The notes: generated by a model not told the origin, from the letters alone. 64,000 bases of DNA from Flavobacterium sedimenticola (GCF_030053345.1 NZ_JASGBP010000012.1:1-64000); one strand, 5' to 3'; positions 45,414 through 55,011 are shown, counted from the stretch's first letter. Program-made: numbers and translations.

Positions 45414-46062
45414 ATGTGTTTTGCAACCAATGTTTAAAATCAAAAAAGTTTTGAGGGGCTACACCATGTCCGACTAAGTACTCTTTGAATACGATATCAA
45501 TGCCCAAAACCTGCAGCATTGGTATGGATTTTCGTGCCCATTCCACCGGAATCACCTGATCAACGGTGCCGTGTGAGGCAAATATTTTGAGTCGGCTGAA
45601 ATCATTTTCCAAATAATCATCTACGGCAATTTCCGGATTCCAATACCCGCTCATGGCCACTACACGTCGGACTTTTTCTGGATACGACAACGCCACAGCG
45701 TAACTTAAAATACATCCTTGACTGAAACCGATCAAGGTAACGTCCTCTGCATCAATAGGATAATTAGCCGCTAATTCATCGATAAATCCCGCAATAATAT
45801 CCCGCGATGCTCTGGCCTGACCGATATCGGAAAACTTGTTTTCATCTGCATCAAAATTGATGGCATACCAAGCATAACTGCCATAGGATAAATCGAAAGG
45901 GGCTCGAGCCGAGACAATAAAATAATCCTCGGGTAATTCGCCGGCAAACGAAAATAAATCCTCTTCATTGCTCCCATAGCCATGCAGCAGTAAGAGCAAT
46001 GGGTTTTTGTCTTTTCTTACTTTGGGTTCTTTGATTAAATAGTATAACGATAAGGACATCAT
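45412..46062 (-). CDS. Alpha/beta hydrolase, phospholipase/carboxylesterase family
   Basis: 216 residues. 'LLLLHGYGSNEEDLFSFAGE' is the oxyanion strand, 'GFSQGCILSYAVA' the nucleophile elbow (Ser), 'ASHGTVDQVIPVEWA' the catalytic Asp, and 'YLVGHGV' the His. The length and motif spacing match the small cytoplasmic carboxylesterase family (PF02230). The substrate is unknown. Its ATG (46062) overlaps the stop of the preceding membrane-protein gene by 4 bases (ATGA), which suggests translational coupling. It is last in the long reverse-strand gene run. Confidence 0.9.
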   Translation of the reverse strand: MMSLSLYYLIKEPKVRKDKNPLLLLLHGYGSNEEDLFSFAGELPEDYFIVSARAPFDLSYGSYAWYAINFDADENKFSDIGQARASRDIIAGFIDELAANYPIDAEDVTLIGFSQGCILSYAVALSYPEKVRRVVAMSGYWNPEIAVDDYLENDFSRLKIFASHGTVDQVIPVEWARKSIPMLQVLGIDIVFKEYLVGHGVAPQNFFDFKHWLQNT

Positions 46063-46382
46063 AAATTTTTAAAAGTATTTTGAAAAAAGCGCCCCACTAA
46101 CGGGATTTCTCTCTTTTGTTCCTGAACTGCTCCTAAAAAGCCGTAAATCCATAAAATAAAATAGAACAAGTAAAAAGCAGAGGTAGCCGTCCAACTATTG
46201 GCATAACCCACAAAATAACCCAAAATAAAAAACGACAAAAAGATACCTAATGCTTGTCGGATATGGAAAGAAGCAAAGTCAGATTTGTTTTCTTCCTGAT
46301 TCATGAAAATAGCAATCACCGCTCCGATGATTGTCATATACGCCACTATAGCGGTATTTTTACCTTTGTCTGTTGTATTCAT
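46059..46382 (-). CDS. Small membrane protein (DUF4870-like)
   Basis: 107 residues with three hydrophobic segments (about 12-28, 46-65, 68-90) and the conserved 'FHIRQALGIFLSFFILGY' motif, as in DUF4870/Tic20-like small membrane proteins of Bacteroidetes. No biochemical function is established. The gene is coupled on both sides: it begins 2 bases after the dihydroorotase-like stop and overlaps the esterase start by 4 bases. Confidence 0.8.
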   Translation of the reverse strand: MNTTDKGKNTAIVAYMTIIGAVIAIFMNQEENKSDFASFHIRQALGIFLSFFILGYFVGYANSWTATSAFYLFYFILWIYGFLGAVQEQKREIPLVGRFFQNTFKNL

Positions 46383-46384
46383 AA

Positions 46385-47641
46385 TTACGATGCTAAAACT
46401 AATTTTCCTTGATTGTAAATGCCGAGGGCTTTGCCCTTCATTTTTTGACCCAAGAAAGCTGAATTCTTCGATTTCGAAAGGATGCTTTCTTGATTAAATT
46501 CCCATTGACTATCCACTTCAAATAAGCTTAAGTTGGCTTTTTTGTTTTTGTCAATAGCCTGACTTTCAATATTTAAAATCGCTCTACCGGAAGTTAATTT
46601 TGCTGTTATTTTTTCCAACGGCAGCACCGTTAGTAACGCTCCGAAAGTACTTTCCAATCCAATCGTTCCGTTTTTAGCCAAATCGAATTCCATTTTCTTA
46701 TGTTCAATATCCATCGGATTGTGGTCGGAAGTGATGCAGTCGATGGTATCGTCTAAAACCCCGGCTAACAAAGCTTGTCTGTCGGCTTCCGTGCGCAGTG
46801 GCGGGCTGACTTTGTAACGGGTGTCAAAACCATCTAACTTTTCATCGGTTAATACCAAATGATGTACAGACACACTGCAAGTCACAGCTAAACCTTTGGC
46901 TTTGGCTTCTCGGATTAAAGCCACCGATTGGGCTGTAGAAATGGTAGGAATGTGTAACTTACCCCCGGTGTATGCTAACAAAAATAAGTTGCGGGCTACG
47001 ATAAGCTCTTCGGCTAAATTCGGAATGCCTTTCAATCCCAATCGGGTCGAAACTACGCCTTCATTAGCCACACCATTGCCTTTGATGTTTTCATCTTGTG
47101 CAAACGCGATGACCAACCCGTCAAAATCTTGTACATATTGCAAACCAATTTTCAGCAAATTAGCATTAGATAAACTCTTTCCATAATCGCCAAAAGCCAC
47201 AGCTCCGGCATTTTTCATATCATACAATTCCGCCAAATCTTTGCCTTCACTATTTTTGGTCAAAGCGCCAATCGGATATAAATCGGTGGCTGAATTTGCA
47301 GCTTTTTGTTTCACAAAATGCACTTGCGATTGGTTGTCAATTATCGGATGTGAGTTGGGTTGAAGCGCAATCCCGGTAAAGCCGCTTTTGGCTGCTACAT
47401 ATAAACCGTTAGCGATAGTCTCACGGTCTTCGAATCCGGGTTCACCCAAGGAAACACTGGTGTCAAACCAACCTTGCGAAAGATGTAAACCATCATGACT
47501 GAATTCTTCGTACTGGGCAGTATTGGTTACCGAAGCCGCTATTTCCTCAATGACACCTTCAGTAATTTTTAGATCAACGGTTTGGTTGTGATACGGACTT
47601 TTCGGGTCAATAATTTTGGCTTTTCGGATAACTAAATTCAT
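46385..47641 (-). CDS. Dihydroorotase-like protein lacking the HxH metal motif
   Basis: 418 residues from the ATG at 47641 (MNLVIRKAKIIDPKS), which overlaps the stop of the BatA-like gene as ATGA. The fold is the cyclic amidohydrolase family: 'ITEGVIEEI', 'LQPNSHPIIDNQSQV', 'VTCSVSVHHLVLTDE', 'ITSDHNPMDIEHKK' and a C-terminal 'ESQAIDKNKKANLSLFEVDS'. Active dihydroorotases have DxHxHxREPG at the first metal site. Here the matching stretch is 'GWFDTSVSLGEPG', so both His residues are gone. A later His position is also changed ('LHIPTISTAQ'). It is probably a non-catalytic or metal-poor paralogue, like the pseudo-dihydroorotases that scaffold aspartate transcarbamoylase, or an enzyme with another chemistry. 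Confidence 0.85.
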   Translation of the reverse strand: MNLVIRKAKIIDPKSPYHNQTVDLKITEGVIEEIAASVTNTAQYEEFSHDGLHLSQGWFDTSVSLGEPGFEDRETIANGLYVAAKSGFTGIALQPNSHPIIDNQSQVHFVKQKAANSATDLYPIGALTKNSEGKDLAELYDMKNAGAVAFGDYGKSLSNANLLKIGLQYVQDFDGLVIAFAQDENIKGNGVANEGVVSTRLGLKGIPNLAEELIVARNLFLLAYTGGKLHIPTISTAQSVALIREAKAKGLAVTCSVSVHHLVLTDEKLDGFDTRYKVSPPLRTEADRQALLAGVLDDTIDCITSDHNPMDIEHKKMEFDLAKNGTIGLESTFGALLTVLPLEKITAKLTSGRAILNIESQAIDKNKKANLSLFEVDSQWEFNQESILSKSKNSAFLGQKMKGKALGIYNQGKLVLAS

Positions 47642-49569
47642 TTTACAAATTTTTGAATGAGCAGTTCTAAGACTAAAAAGAGTAGGGTGAGCAGCACAAA
47701 CCATTTCCAGATTTGTGTGTCGGTTCGATCGGTTTGAATGGTGTTGAACACCGATTCTATATCTTCAATTTCTTTGAAACCGGCTGCTATATCAGTATTA
47801 ATCAAATTCAAATCACTTTCGGTTCTCGTATAGTTGAAGCTGATATTTTGTATTGGATTGGTGCCGTTAAAGATACCGAAATTTCCGGCTTCCGTCGGAT
47901 TTTCGGCAAAATTCATTTTGACTTTAGTATTCAATAATTGCTGTACCGGAATAAAACGTTCTTTGGCATTTTTCACCGTTAGAATTTCATCCTTTGATAG
48001 TAAAGCGTCTACCACAAAAGGTTGGTTCTCTCCTATGGTTATGGCTACAACCCCTGTTTTTTGACTGTTTTGTGCCATATTGTAAAACGTGGGCACAATC
48101 AATGGTGAATTCTGGAAATTACTGTTGGATTTATTAATGGCCGCCGCAAAAACATACACCGATGATAAAGGGTTGGAAACCGCTGTCAGAAAAGCACTTT
48201 GATCGTCATACACCAAAATTGAAGGCGTGGCACTGCTTACATTGAAATTGTTTTTGGTGGAAGGATATTGAAAATTATCAATCTTTTTTTCAAAAACAGA
48301 TTGGAACAGCGGATGATTGAAATTAATTTTAGTCACTTTTTTATCACCGTTGTTACCCGATTGCCACTTAATTGCACCAAACTGAGCTAAAAACGGATTC
48401 CAACTATTCAGATTGGCTTCTTGTGAGGGAATCACAATCAGATTCCCGCCTTTACCGACAAAGGATTTCAGAGTCGTTTGCAAAGCCTGCGGAATGTCTT
48501 TGAGTTCGTTTAAAACAATAGCATCTTGCTTTTCTAACAAGTTATAATCCAAATTGGCTAACGGGAAATTGGTATATGCAAACTCGTCGTTGGTGTAAAT
48601 GCGTGAAAGGAAATTGCTTTTTTCACTTTCGCCTACACTGATAACATTGGTTTTGCTCGGTTTTGAAATGCTGAAAAAGTACGTGTTGTCATACTCCAAA
48701 CCTTTATCGCTAATAGAAACATGGCCGTGAAAATCTTCTTTTGGAATCGTAAACTTAACCAATTGGGTGTTGGTATCGCTATCGAAATTTACCACGGTTT
48801 TAGCGGTTAACTTATTTTGATTGTAAAGTGCAATCGGTACGGTAGGTATTTCGCCGTTGGCGGATAACTTTATGGCAATTTCATAAAAACTGTCTAAGTT
48901 TTGTTGGATGTACACGCTGTCAATAGCCGCATTGTTCTTTTGCTCAGCTTCTGGTATGATGAAATATACATTGTCTTCTTTTTTGAAACTTTTCGATTCG
49001 TTGGCTTCGACACCAACGGCATCCGTAATCACTACGATATCTTTGTTGAAACCCGATTTTCGGGCATTAATCTTGGCAATCAAGTTGTCCAGTCGGAAAG
49101 GCGTTGCGCTGTATTTTAAATCCTGCAACTCTTTCTGAATCGATTTGATGTCGGTATTCCAAAACGATTCGGAATTGGTAATGAGCGAGAAGTTTTGAGT
49201 TTCGGGTGTGTGCTCTAATAAATCCTGAACCGCACGCTTGAGCAATTCGCCTTTCTTTCCTTTGGCTTGCATGCTGTACGAATTGTCTAAAATGATGTAC
49301 ATTTCATTCATCGCTTTCGAGCTTTCTTTGGCGGTAAAAAAGGGTTGCGCAAAAGCCAAAATCAAGCAGGCGAGAAGCAGTAAGCGAGTGAAAAGCAATA
49401 ACCATTTTTTGATGGTCGAACTTTTTCGGGTTTGTAACGAAAGCTCTTTAAGGAATTGGACGTTGGTAAAATATTCTTTCTTGAAACGTCGTAACTGAAA
49501 TAAATGCACCACAATTGGAATCACCAATAAGAAAAGAAAATACAGGATTTCCGGGTGTTTGAATTGCAT
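47638..49569 (-). CDS. BatA/VWA-domain membrane protein
   Basis: 643 residues. The N-terminus is the BatA domain ('MQFKHPEILYFLFLLVIPIV', 'HLFQLRRFKKEYFTNVQFLK'), with two membrane segments (about 8-24, 57-76). A von Willebrand A domain follows, with the metal site 'YIILDNSYSMQ' (DxSxS). A long soluble part and a third membrane segment at the C-terminus ('IWKWFVLLTLLFLVLELLIQ') complete it. Proteins of this group occur in aerotolerance-type (Bat) and cell-envelope clusters; their exact role is unclear. It is translationally coupled to the dihydroorotase-like gene. Confidence 0.87.
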   Translation of the reverse strand: MQFKHPEILYFLFLLVIPIVVHLFQLRRFKKEYFTNVQFLKELSLQTRKSSTIKKWLLLFTRLLLLACLILAFAQPFFTAKESSKAMNEMYIILDNSYSMQAKGKKGELLKRAVQDLLEHTPETQNFSLITNSESFWNTDIKSIQKELQDLKYSATPFRLDNLIAKINARKSGFNKDIVVITDAVGVEANESKSFKKEDNVYFIIPEAEQKNNAAIDSVYIQQNLDSFYEIAIKLSANGEIPTVPIALYNQNKLTAKTVVNFDSDTNTQLVKFTIPKEDFHGHVSISDKGLEYDNTYFFSISKPSKTNVISVGESEKSNFLSRIYTNDEFAYTNFPLANLDYNLLEKQDAIVLNELKDIPQALQTTLKSFVGKGGNLIVIPSQEANLNSWNPFLAQFGAIKWQSGNNGDKKVTKINFNHPLFQSVFEKKIDNFQYPSTKNNFNVSSATPSILVYDDQSAFLTAVSNPLSSVYVFAAAINKSNSNFQNSPLIVPTFYNMAQNSQKTGVVAITIGENQPFVVDALLSKDEILTVKNAKERFIPVQQLLNTKVKMNFAENPTEAGNFGIFNGTNPIQNISFNYTRTESDLNLINTDIAAGFKEIEDIESVFNTIQTDRTDTQIWKWFVLLTLLFLVLELLIQKFVK

Positions 49570-49645
49570 TTAGTAAAAGTTTATCAAAAATAGCACTTTT
49601 TATGATTTGAAGGAGTCGTTTTAAAGATTTTTAAAAGAGGAAAGC

Positions 49646-50992
49646 CTATTTCTTTTTTTTCTTGGCCGCTCGGTTTTTTAAGATGTTGCGGTTCACCGAA
49701 GTACCCGTTTTCTTTTTGGTTTTGGATGGGCCGCCTAAGTTAACTTTCTTATTTTTATCTTTCTTCTCGTGAAAGGAAGCACCGCCTTCTAATTTGGGTT
49801 TCTTCAACAAAAACTTCATTTTCTTTTTCTTGTCTTTTTCAAACTCCAACAAGCGTTCGGCGATGACAACAGTTTCCGGTAAATCGAGGAATTCGATTTC
49901 TTTTTCCATCAACAATTCGGCTTCTATCATAATCTCTTCTTCTCTCGGACTGATTAAACTGATGGCGATACCCGATTTGTCGGCACGACCGGTTCGCCCG
50001 ATACGGTGAATGTATTGCTCGGGAATCTCCGGAAACTCAACGTTAATAACGTGTGTGATATCCGAAATGTCCAAACCACGCGCCATAACATCGGTGGTCA
50101 CAATACCTCTGATTTCACCGGCTCTGAAACTGGCCATGGTTTGCAAACGGTAGTTTTGTGATTTGTTGGAATGAATAATCCCAAATTGCTCCGGATACAT
50201 TTCTTCTAATTTATCAGCTAATAAATCGGCGGTTTTTTTATTGTTCACAAAAAGTAACACGCGTTCAAAAGCTTCGTCTTGGAGCAGGTCGGCTATAAAA
50301 TTGACTTTTGTTAGGAAATTAGGCACTTTGTAGCCTAATTGATCTATTTTTTCCAGAGGTGTTCCGCTTGGTGCTAAGGATACTTCTTCGGGAAAATCAA
50401 AATATTCTTCCAACATGTCATCCACATCATCCGTCATGGTAGCCGAAAATAAGATATTTTGACGCTTGCCTTTGAGCATGGTTAGGATGGAAGTAACTTG
50501 AAAGCGAAACCCTAAATTCAGAATTTCATCAAACTCATCGATGACCAATTTCTGCAAGTTGTCAAACCGAACCACATTGTCCAACGCCAAATCCATGATT
50601 CTTCCGGGAGTGCCGACCAAAATATCAATCCCTTGATAAACCGCGGTTTTCTGCGTATTGATATTCACACCACCGTAAACGCCCAAGGTCCGAACCGACA
50701 TGTATTGACTGAGTTTTTCTACTTCGGCGGCGACTTGTACCACCAATTCACGGGTTGGTACTATAATTACCACGCGCGGCGTATCGGTAGCGGCAAATTT
50801 CCATTGTTTTAATATGGGTAACAGATAGGCGAACGTTTTTCCGGTACCGGTTTGGGCAATTCCCATCACATCGCGTCCCGACATAATTACCGGAAACGCT
50901 CTTTCCTGAATAGGTGTTGGTGTGGTCAAACCTAATTCGTCAACGGCTTTTTGTAAAGATTTCGGAAGATTAAATGACTCGAAAGTGCTCAT
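49646..50992 (-). CDS. DEAD-box ATP-dependent RNA helicase
   Basis: 448 residues with all helicase motifs: Q motif with 'TTPTPIQERAFPVIMSGRDV', I 'AQTGTGKT', Ia 'PTRELVVQ', Ib 'GTPGR', II 'IDEFDE', III 'SATM', V 'TDVMARGLDI' and VI 'HRIGRTGR'. Motif II reads DEFD instead of DEAD, a variation tolerated in DExD helicases. The tail of about 70 residues is very rich in Lys ('KKKKMKFLLKKPK', ending AAKKKKK), likely for RNA contact, as in RhlE/CsdA-type enzymes. It presumably acts in ribosome assembly or RNA decay. Confidence 0.94.
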   Translation of the reverse strand: MSTFESFNLPKSLQKAVDELGLTTPTPIQERAFPVIMSGRDVMGIAQTGTGKTFAYLLPILKQWKFAATDTPRVVIIVPTRELVVQVAAEVEKLSQYMSVRTLGVYGGVNINTQKTAVYQGIDILVGTPGRIMDLALDNVVRFDNLQKLVIDEFDEILNLGFRFQVTSILTMLKGKRQNILFSATMTDDVDDMLEEYFDFPEEVSLAPSGTPLEKIDQLGYKVPNFLTKVNFIADLLQDEAFERVLLFVNNKKTADLLADKLEEMYPEQFGIIHSNKSQNYRLQTMASFRAGEIRGIVTTDVMARGLDISDITHVINVEFPEIPEQYIHRIGRTGRADKSGIAISLISPREEEIMIEAELLMEKEIEFLDLPETVVIAERLLEFEKDKKKKMKFLLKKPKLEGGASFHEKKDKNKKVNLGGPSKTKKKTGTSVNRNILKNRAAKKKKK

Positions 50993-51036
50993 GGCTTAGT
51001 GAATTTCGGGCAAAGGTACGGAATTGAAAATAAACC

Positions 51037-51801
51037 TTAAAAGCCTTCGAAAACACCCAAACCAAATAGGGCAAAATCGTACTTCACCGGATCGTTCCGG
51101 TCTAGTTCACGAAGTGAAGCATCTAATTCCGCTAAAGCCTTACCGTCGTTTTGTTTTCGGGTAAGTAAACCCAATTTACGAGCCACATTGCCGGAATGTA
51201 CATCGAGCGGGCAGGATAAAGCGGAAGTCGGAATCTTAGGCCATAACCCAAAATCAACACCATTGTTGTCTCTTCGAACCATCCAACGCAAATACATGTT
51301 GATTCGTTTGGCGGCCGAACCTTGCGCCGGATCGGAGACGTGTTTCGTAGTTCGAGGCAAATGCGGCACAGTAAAGAATTGTTTTTTGAAAGCGGCAATG
51401 GCGTTTTGCATAGAATCGCTTTCCTGATGTTGGGTGAAAAAATATTCCAGGCCACCTTTATTTTGATACAATTGTTGTAAAGCAATGGCAAAAGTTTTAA
51501 AATCGGCACCGTTAAAGGTTCGATGGACAAATGTTTCCAGCGTACCCAAATGATGTTCTTCATGATTCATAACAAAATCATATGGAGAATGGCCCATCAA
51601 ATCCATCATGCGTTGGGCGTTGTTGATGATTATTTTGCGATTGCCCCAAGCGATGGTAGCGGTAAGAAAAGCGGCAATTTCAATATCTTCTTTTAAGGTA
51701 AATTGATGCGGAATCTGAATCGGATCGCTTTCAATGAATTTAGGGTTGTTGTAAAGCACGACTTTTTCGTCTAGAAAATCTTTGAGTTCTGATTTAGTCA
51801 T
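51037..51801 (-). CDS. TIGR02757 family protein
   Basis: 254 residues, cytoplasmic. The family is recognised by 'FLDEKVVLYNNPKFIESDPI', 'EIAAFLTATIAWGNRKIIIN', 'GSAAKRINMYLRWMVRRDNN', 'CPLDVHSGNVARKLGLL' and 'DPVKYDFALFGLGVFEGF'. The helical layout and the 'LDVHSGNVARKLGL' stretch are reminiscent of helix-hairpin-helix DNA glycosylases ('PVDTHVxR'), but no activity is known. It overlaps the upstream membrane-protein gene by 8 bases. Confidence 0.88.
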   Translation of the reverse strand: MTKSELKDFLDEKVVLYNNPKFIESDPIQIPHQFTLKEDIEIAAFLTATIAWGNRKIIINNAQRMMDLMGHSPYDFVMNHEEHHLGTLETFVHRTFNGADFKTFAIALQQLYQNKGGLEYFFTQHQESDSMQNAIAAFKKQFFTVPHLPRTTKHVSDPAQGSAAKRINMYLRWMVRRDNNGVDFGLWPKIPTSALSCPLDVHSGNVARKLGLLTRKQNDGKALAELDASLRELDRNDPVKYDFALFGLGVFEGF

Positions 51802-53488
51802 GTCGGTTTACGTTTTGAGCTTTAAAACCTTCACGAAGTGTTTCACCCCGTTTTTGCGGAATCACATGAAAATAGGTTTCGAAATAATCCAGTTGTTCTT
51901 TGCTTACTGTGGGTAGAGTACCGTTTCCGGTAATCCAGAACAATTCGGTGTTTTGCGGAGCGTTGTAGTGCAGATTACCTTTGATTTCAGCGGTGTAAAT
52001 GCTCTTGTATTTGCTGTTGGGTTTCGGAAAAATCATATTCTCCATTTCAAAAGTACTGTTTTGCATGAGCATAGTATTGCGGGTTAAACTGCTGAACGAC
52101 ATCGGAATAAAAACCAAGACAGCACAGCCGACGCAACTCAAACCTATAACCGTAAGGATTATTTTTTCTTTTGACAAAAGAACCGCAAGTACTAACAATC
52201 CCAGGAATATGGTAAAGTAAACATAAAATCGGTATTGAGGCGAACTCAAAATCAGTAAAACCAAAAGCACAACAAACATCCAATAAAGGTTTTGTAAACC
52301 TTGTTTCGGATAGTACTTTTTGATGATAAACGGTGTACTGATGAGCAACAATAGGGTTGTGCATCCGATTACACTGTCGATTCCGTTTAATAAAAAGTAG
52401 TGCTTCAGCATGTCCGACAGCGAAGCCTTTTCAAGAGTGCCAAAAGGTATGTAAAAAGAATGCATCATATCGTGACTGAAAAAGTACGACAATATGTCTT
52501 TCGGCACTACATAATCCGCCTCGGAATAAGGTAAGAAAGTCAGCGGATAAAAAGGATAACCGGTAAGTAAGGTATTCTTAATTACCCACAGAAACAGCAC
52601 CAAACCGGCGAGCAACCGAATCGGAATAAATTGACCGTTGATTTGACGAAAGTGTCTAATCAAAATAAGAATCGGCAAAAGCAAAAGCACTACGGCTGTA
52701 ATTTTAATGTATACTGCAAAAAGCAATAAGACGCTGAGTAGTTTTAATTTTTCTGTAGCATTTTCATCTGAAGTGTAAATGGAAAACGCCAGGAATGCAA
52801 TAACATAAACCGCTAAATCAGGCGAAGGCGCGTTGACAAATTGGAACAAAAAAAGATAGCTCAGCGGCAACAATCCGAAAGCCAAATCGATTTTATTCCC
52901 GCTAACCCGGTAAGATTGAAGGTGTTGAAAGGCCCAAAAGTTCAACATCAAAAGTAAAAAACCATTCAAGTCGTTGAAGTTCTCGTAAAGAAACGAAAGG
53001 GAATACACACTTTGTGTAATATGCCAGCCGCTGGTTTGTCCTAAAAATAAATGCAAGTTGGCCAAGCCGGGAACAAAACCGAATTCGTTGAGCCATTTAA
53101 TCGTTTGAATGTAATAGGTTTCATTGTCAATTACAAACGGCGCCGTTGCGGATTGCACCAATATTAAAAGGCTACTCAGCCAAAAGAGTATTTTCAGTGG
53201 GAGCGAAAAAGATGCAATAGATTCAAGGGTAGTTTTCCACAACACGCGCCAATCGGCTCGGAAATAATACCCCGAAAGTATAGTGTATGAACTTAAAAAA
53301 ACAGCAAAAACTAAGTTTATCGGCCCGAAAATGGCCCAAAGACCAGCCAGTAACGTTACTGCGAATAAGCCTAGGAGGCTTGTCATAGTGATGTGACGCA
53401 ACGGAATTGCCCATAATTTTGAAAAGCTTATTCCCAAACTTAGTGAAGTGATAACGATAAATAACCAATTCAGCAAAATAAGCACCAT
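51794..53488 (-). CDS. Polytopic membrane protein, LIC_10190-like
   Basis: 564 residues with 12 or more hydrophobic segments. A loop after the third or fourth helix has 'FVIDNETYYIQTIKWLNEFG' and 'ANLHLFLGQTSGWHITQSVY'; Asp and Glu at the start of this loop recall the catalytic motif of GT-C glycosyltransferases. The C-terminal 60 residues are soluble ('NAPQNTELFWITGNGTLPTV'). It belongs to the poorly known LIC_10190 membrane family and may be a lipid-linked-sugar glycosyltransferase. It lies 4 bases after lolD and overlaps the next gene by 8. Confidence 0.78.
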   Translation of the reverse strand: MVLILLNWLFIVITSLSLGISFSKLWAIPLRHITMTSLLGLFAVTLLAGLWAIFGPINLVFAVFLSSYTILSGYYFRADWRVLWKTTLESIASFSLPLKILFWLSSLLILVQSATAPFVIDNETYYIQTIKWLNEFGFVPGLANLHLFLGQTSGWHITQSVYSLSFLYENFNDLNGFLLLMLNFWAFQHLQSYRVSGNKIDLAFGLLPLSYLFLFQFVNAPSPDLAVYVIAFLAFSIYTSDENATEKLKLLSVLLLFAVYIKITAVVLLLLPILILIRHFRQINGQFIPIRLLAGLVLFLWVIKNTLLTGYPFYPLTFLPYSEADYVVPKDILSYFFSHDMMHSFYIPFGTLEKASLSDMLKHYFLLNGIDSVIGCTTLLLLISTPFIIKKYYPKQGLQNLYWMFVVLLVLLILSSPQYRFYVYFTIFLGLLVLAVLLSKEKIILTVIGLSCVGCAVLVFIPMSFSSLTRNTMLMQNSTFEMENMIFPKPNSKYKSIYTAEIKGNLHYNAPQNTELFWITGNGTLPTVSKEQLDYFETYFHVIPQKRGETLREGFKAQNVNRHD

Positions 53489-53492
53489 AGCA

Positions 53493-54152
53493 TCACACGA
53501 TTAAACCATCTTTCATGATTAATTTGCGGTCGGCCATGTTGGCCAATTCTTCGTTATGCGTTACAATCACAAAGGTTTGCCCGAATTCTTCACGCAGTTT
53601 GAAAAACAATTGGTGCAAGTTTTCAGCTGAAGCCGTATCCAAATTTCCGGAAGGTTCATCAGCAAAAATTACGGCCGGTTTGTTGATTAACGCCCGGGCT
53701 ACAGCAACCCGTTGTTGTTCACCGCCCGACAACTCACCGGGTTTGTGATGGCTTCTTTGGTCCAAACCTAAATAATGTAACAAGCGCATGGCTTCGGCTT
53801 CCGTGGCACTTTTGTCTTTACCGGCAATAAAGGCCGGAATGCACACATTTTCCAATGCCGTAAATTCGGGTAATAATTGGTGAAACTGAAAGATAAACCC
53901 CAAATGTAAATTTCTAAATTTTGAAATTTCTTTATCATTCATTTTCAATACGTTTTCACCATTTATCTCCAGTAAAGTAGTGTCTGATTTCGAAGCCGTA
54001 TCCAAAGTCCCTAAAATTTGCAACAGCGTCGTTTTTCCGGCTCCCGAAGCGCCTACAATAGAAACAATTTCTCCTTTTTGAATGTGAATGTCAACACCTT
54101 TTAAAACGTGCAGACTGTCATAGTATTTGTGTATGTTTTGGGCAATAATCAT
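53493..54152 (-). CDS. lolD: ABC transporter ATPase, LolD type
   Basis: 219 residues from the ATG at 54152 ([19 protein letters not shown]); codons upstream are not conserved in character. Walker A '[12 protein letters not shown]', Q-loop '[12 protein letters not shown]', signature '[15 protein letters not shown]', Walker B '[12 protein letters not shown]' and H-loop 'VTHNEE'. The '[10 protein letters not shown]' and '[19 protein letters not shown]' features are of the LolD/MacB-type group, which drives lipoprotein release or other MacB-like permeases. The permease partner is not adjacent, as is common in Bacteroidetes. It opens the reverse-strand gene run ending at 45412. Confidence 0.88.
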   Translation of the reverse strand: MIIAQNIHKYYDSLHVLKGVDIHIQKGEIVSIVGASGAGKTTLLQILGTLDTASKSDTTLLEINGENVLKMNDKEISKFRNLHLGFIFQFHQLLPEFTALENVCIPAFIAGKDKSATEAEAMRLLHYLGLDQRSHHKPGELSGGEQQRVAVARALINKPAVIFADEPSGNLDTASAENLHQLFFKLREEFGQTFVIVTHNEELANMADRKLIMKDGLIV

Positions 54153-54272
54153 CAATCCGATTTTTTCACAAAGTAACAAAGTATTTTCGTTTGACCATTT
54201 CATATCAGTTTTTTTTATACCCGGATAAATAATAAAGTTATGTTAATTAATTTTTATTGTTTAATATTTAAC

Positions 54273-54280
54273 TAAATTTG
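54273..54280 (+). promoter_or_regulatory. -7 element of the folE promoter
   Basis: TAAATTTG matches TAnnTTTG exactly and lies 22 bases before the folE ATG. The -33 TTG is not at standard distance (nearest is 13 bases upstream). Confidence 0.5.
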
Positions 54281-54301
54281 TTAAACAAAATTTTAATTCT
54301 T

Positions 54302-54973
54302 ATGAACACACCCATTGAACAAGAATTATTTGAACTGATCGGTGACAATCATCAAATGACTTCTGCAGAAACACCGCTTCGTCCGGATGCTTTTATCAAA
54401 TCTGACGAGCAAAAGATGGCTGCCATCGAAAAACATTTTTTTGCCATCATGGAAGAGATTGGTCTTGATATGACTGATGACAGTTTAAGAGGCACTCCGC
54501 ATCGTGTGGCTAAAATGTACATACAGGAAATCTTTTCAGGATTAAATCCCAAAAACAAACCAAAACTGTCTGTCTTTGAGAATTCCTATCAATACGATAA
54601 AATGTTAGTGGAAGCGGATATCAGTTTTAATTCCACTTGTGAGCATCACTTTTTACCGATTATCGGGAAAGCACACATTGGTTATGTTTCAGCCGGCAAG
54701 GTTATCGGGTTATCCAAACTAAACCGAATAGTTAATTATTATTCTCGTCGCCCGCAAGTGCAGGAACGCTTAATTATGCAAATATTTAACGAATTAAAGT
54801 CGGTACTCGAAACCGAAGATGTCATCGTCGTGATGGAAGCCAAACACTTATGTGTTTCCAGCCGCGGCATACAAGATGAAAGCAGTTATACGTCGACCAT
54901 CCAATACGGCGGTATTTTCAATGAAAAAGAAAATAGAAACGATTTTTTCAATCTTCTCAACAAAGAAAAGTAG
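54302..54973 (+). CDS. folE: GTP cyclohydrolase I
   Basis: 223 residues from the ATG at 54302 (a TTG at 54278 falls inside the promoter -7 element). FolE turns GTP into 7,8-dihydroneopterin triphosphate, the first step toward folate or tetrahydrobiopterin. Key motifs: 'LRGTPHRVAKMY', 'FNSTCEHHFLPIIGKAHIGY' (zinc Cys and catalytic His residues), 'GLSKLNRIVNYYSRRPQVQE' and 'AKHLCVSSRGIQ' (second zinc Cys). The C-terminus ends after 'YGGIFNEKENR'. It is monocistronic with a terminator. Confidence 0.96.
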   Translation: MNTPIEQELFELIGDNHQMTSAETPLRPDAFIKSDEQKMAAIEKHFFAIMEEIGLDMTDDSLRGTPHRVAKMYIQEIFSGLNPKNKPKLSVFENSYQYDKMLVEADISFNSTCEHHFLPIIGKAHIGYVSAGKVIGLSKLNRIVNYYSRRPQVQERLIMQIFNELKSVLETEDVIVVMEAKHLCVSSRGIQDESSYTSTIQYGGIFNEKENRNDFFNLLNKEK

Positions 54974-55011
54974 TGTTTTTTAGTTAAAGTTATTGAAAAT
55001 TTTTTTGGGCG

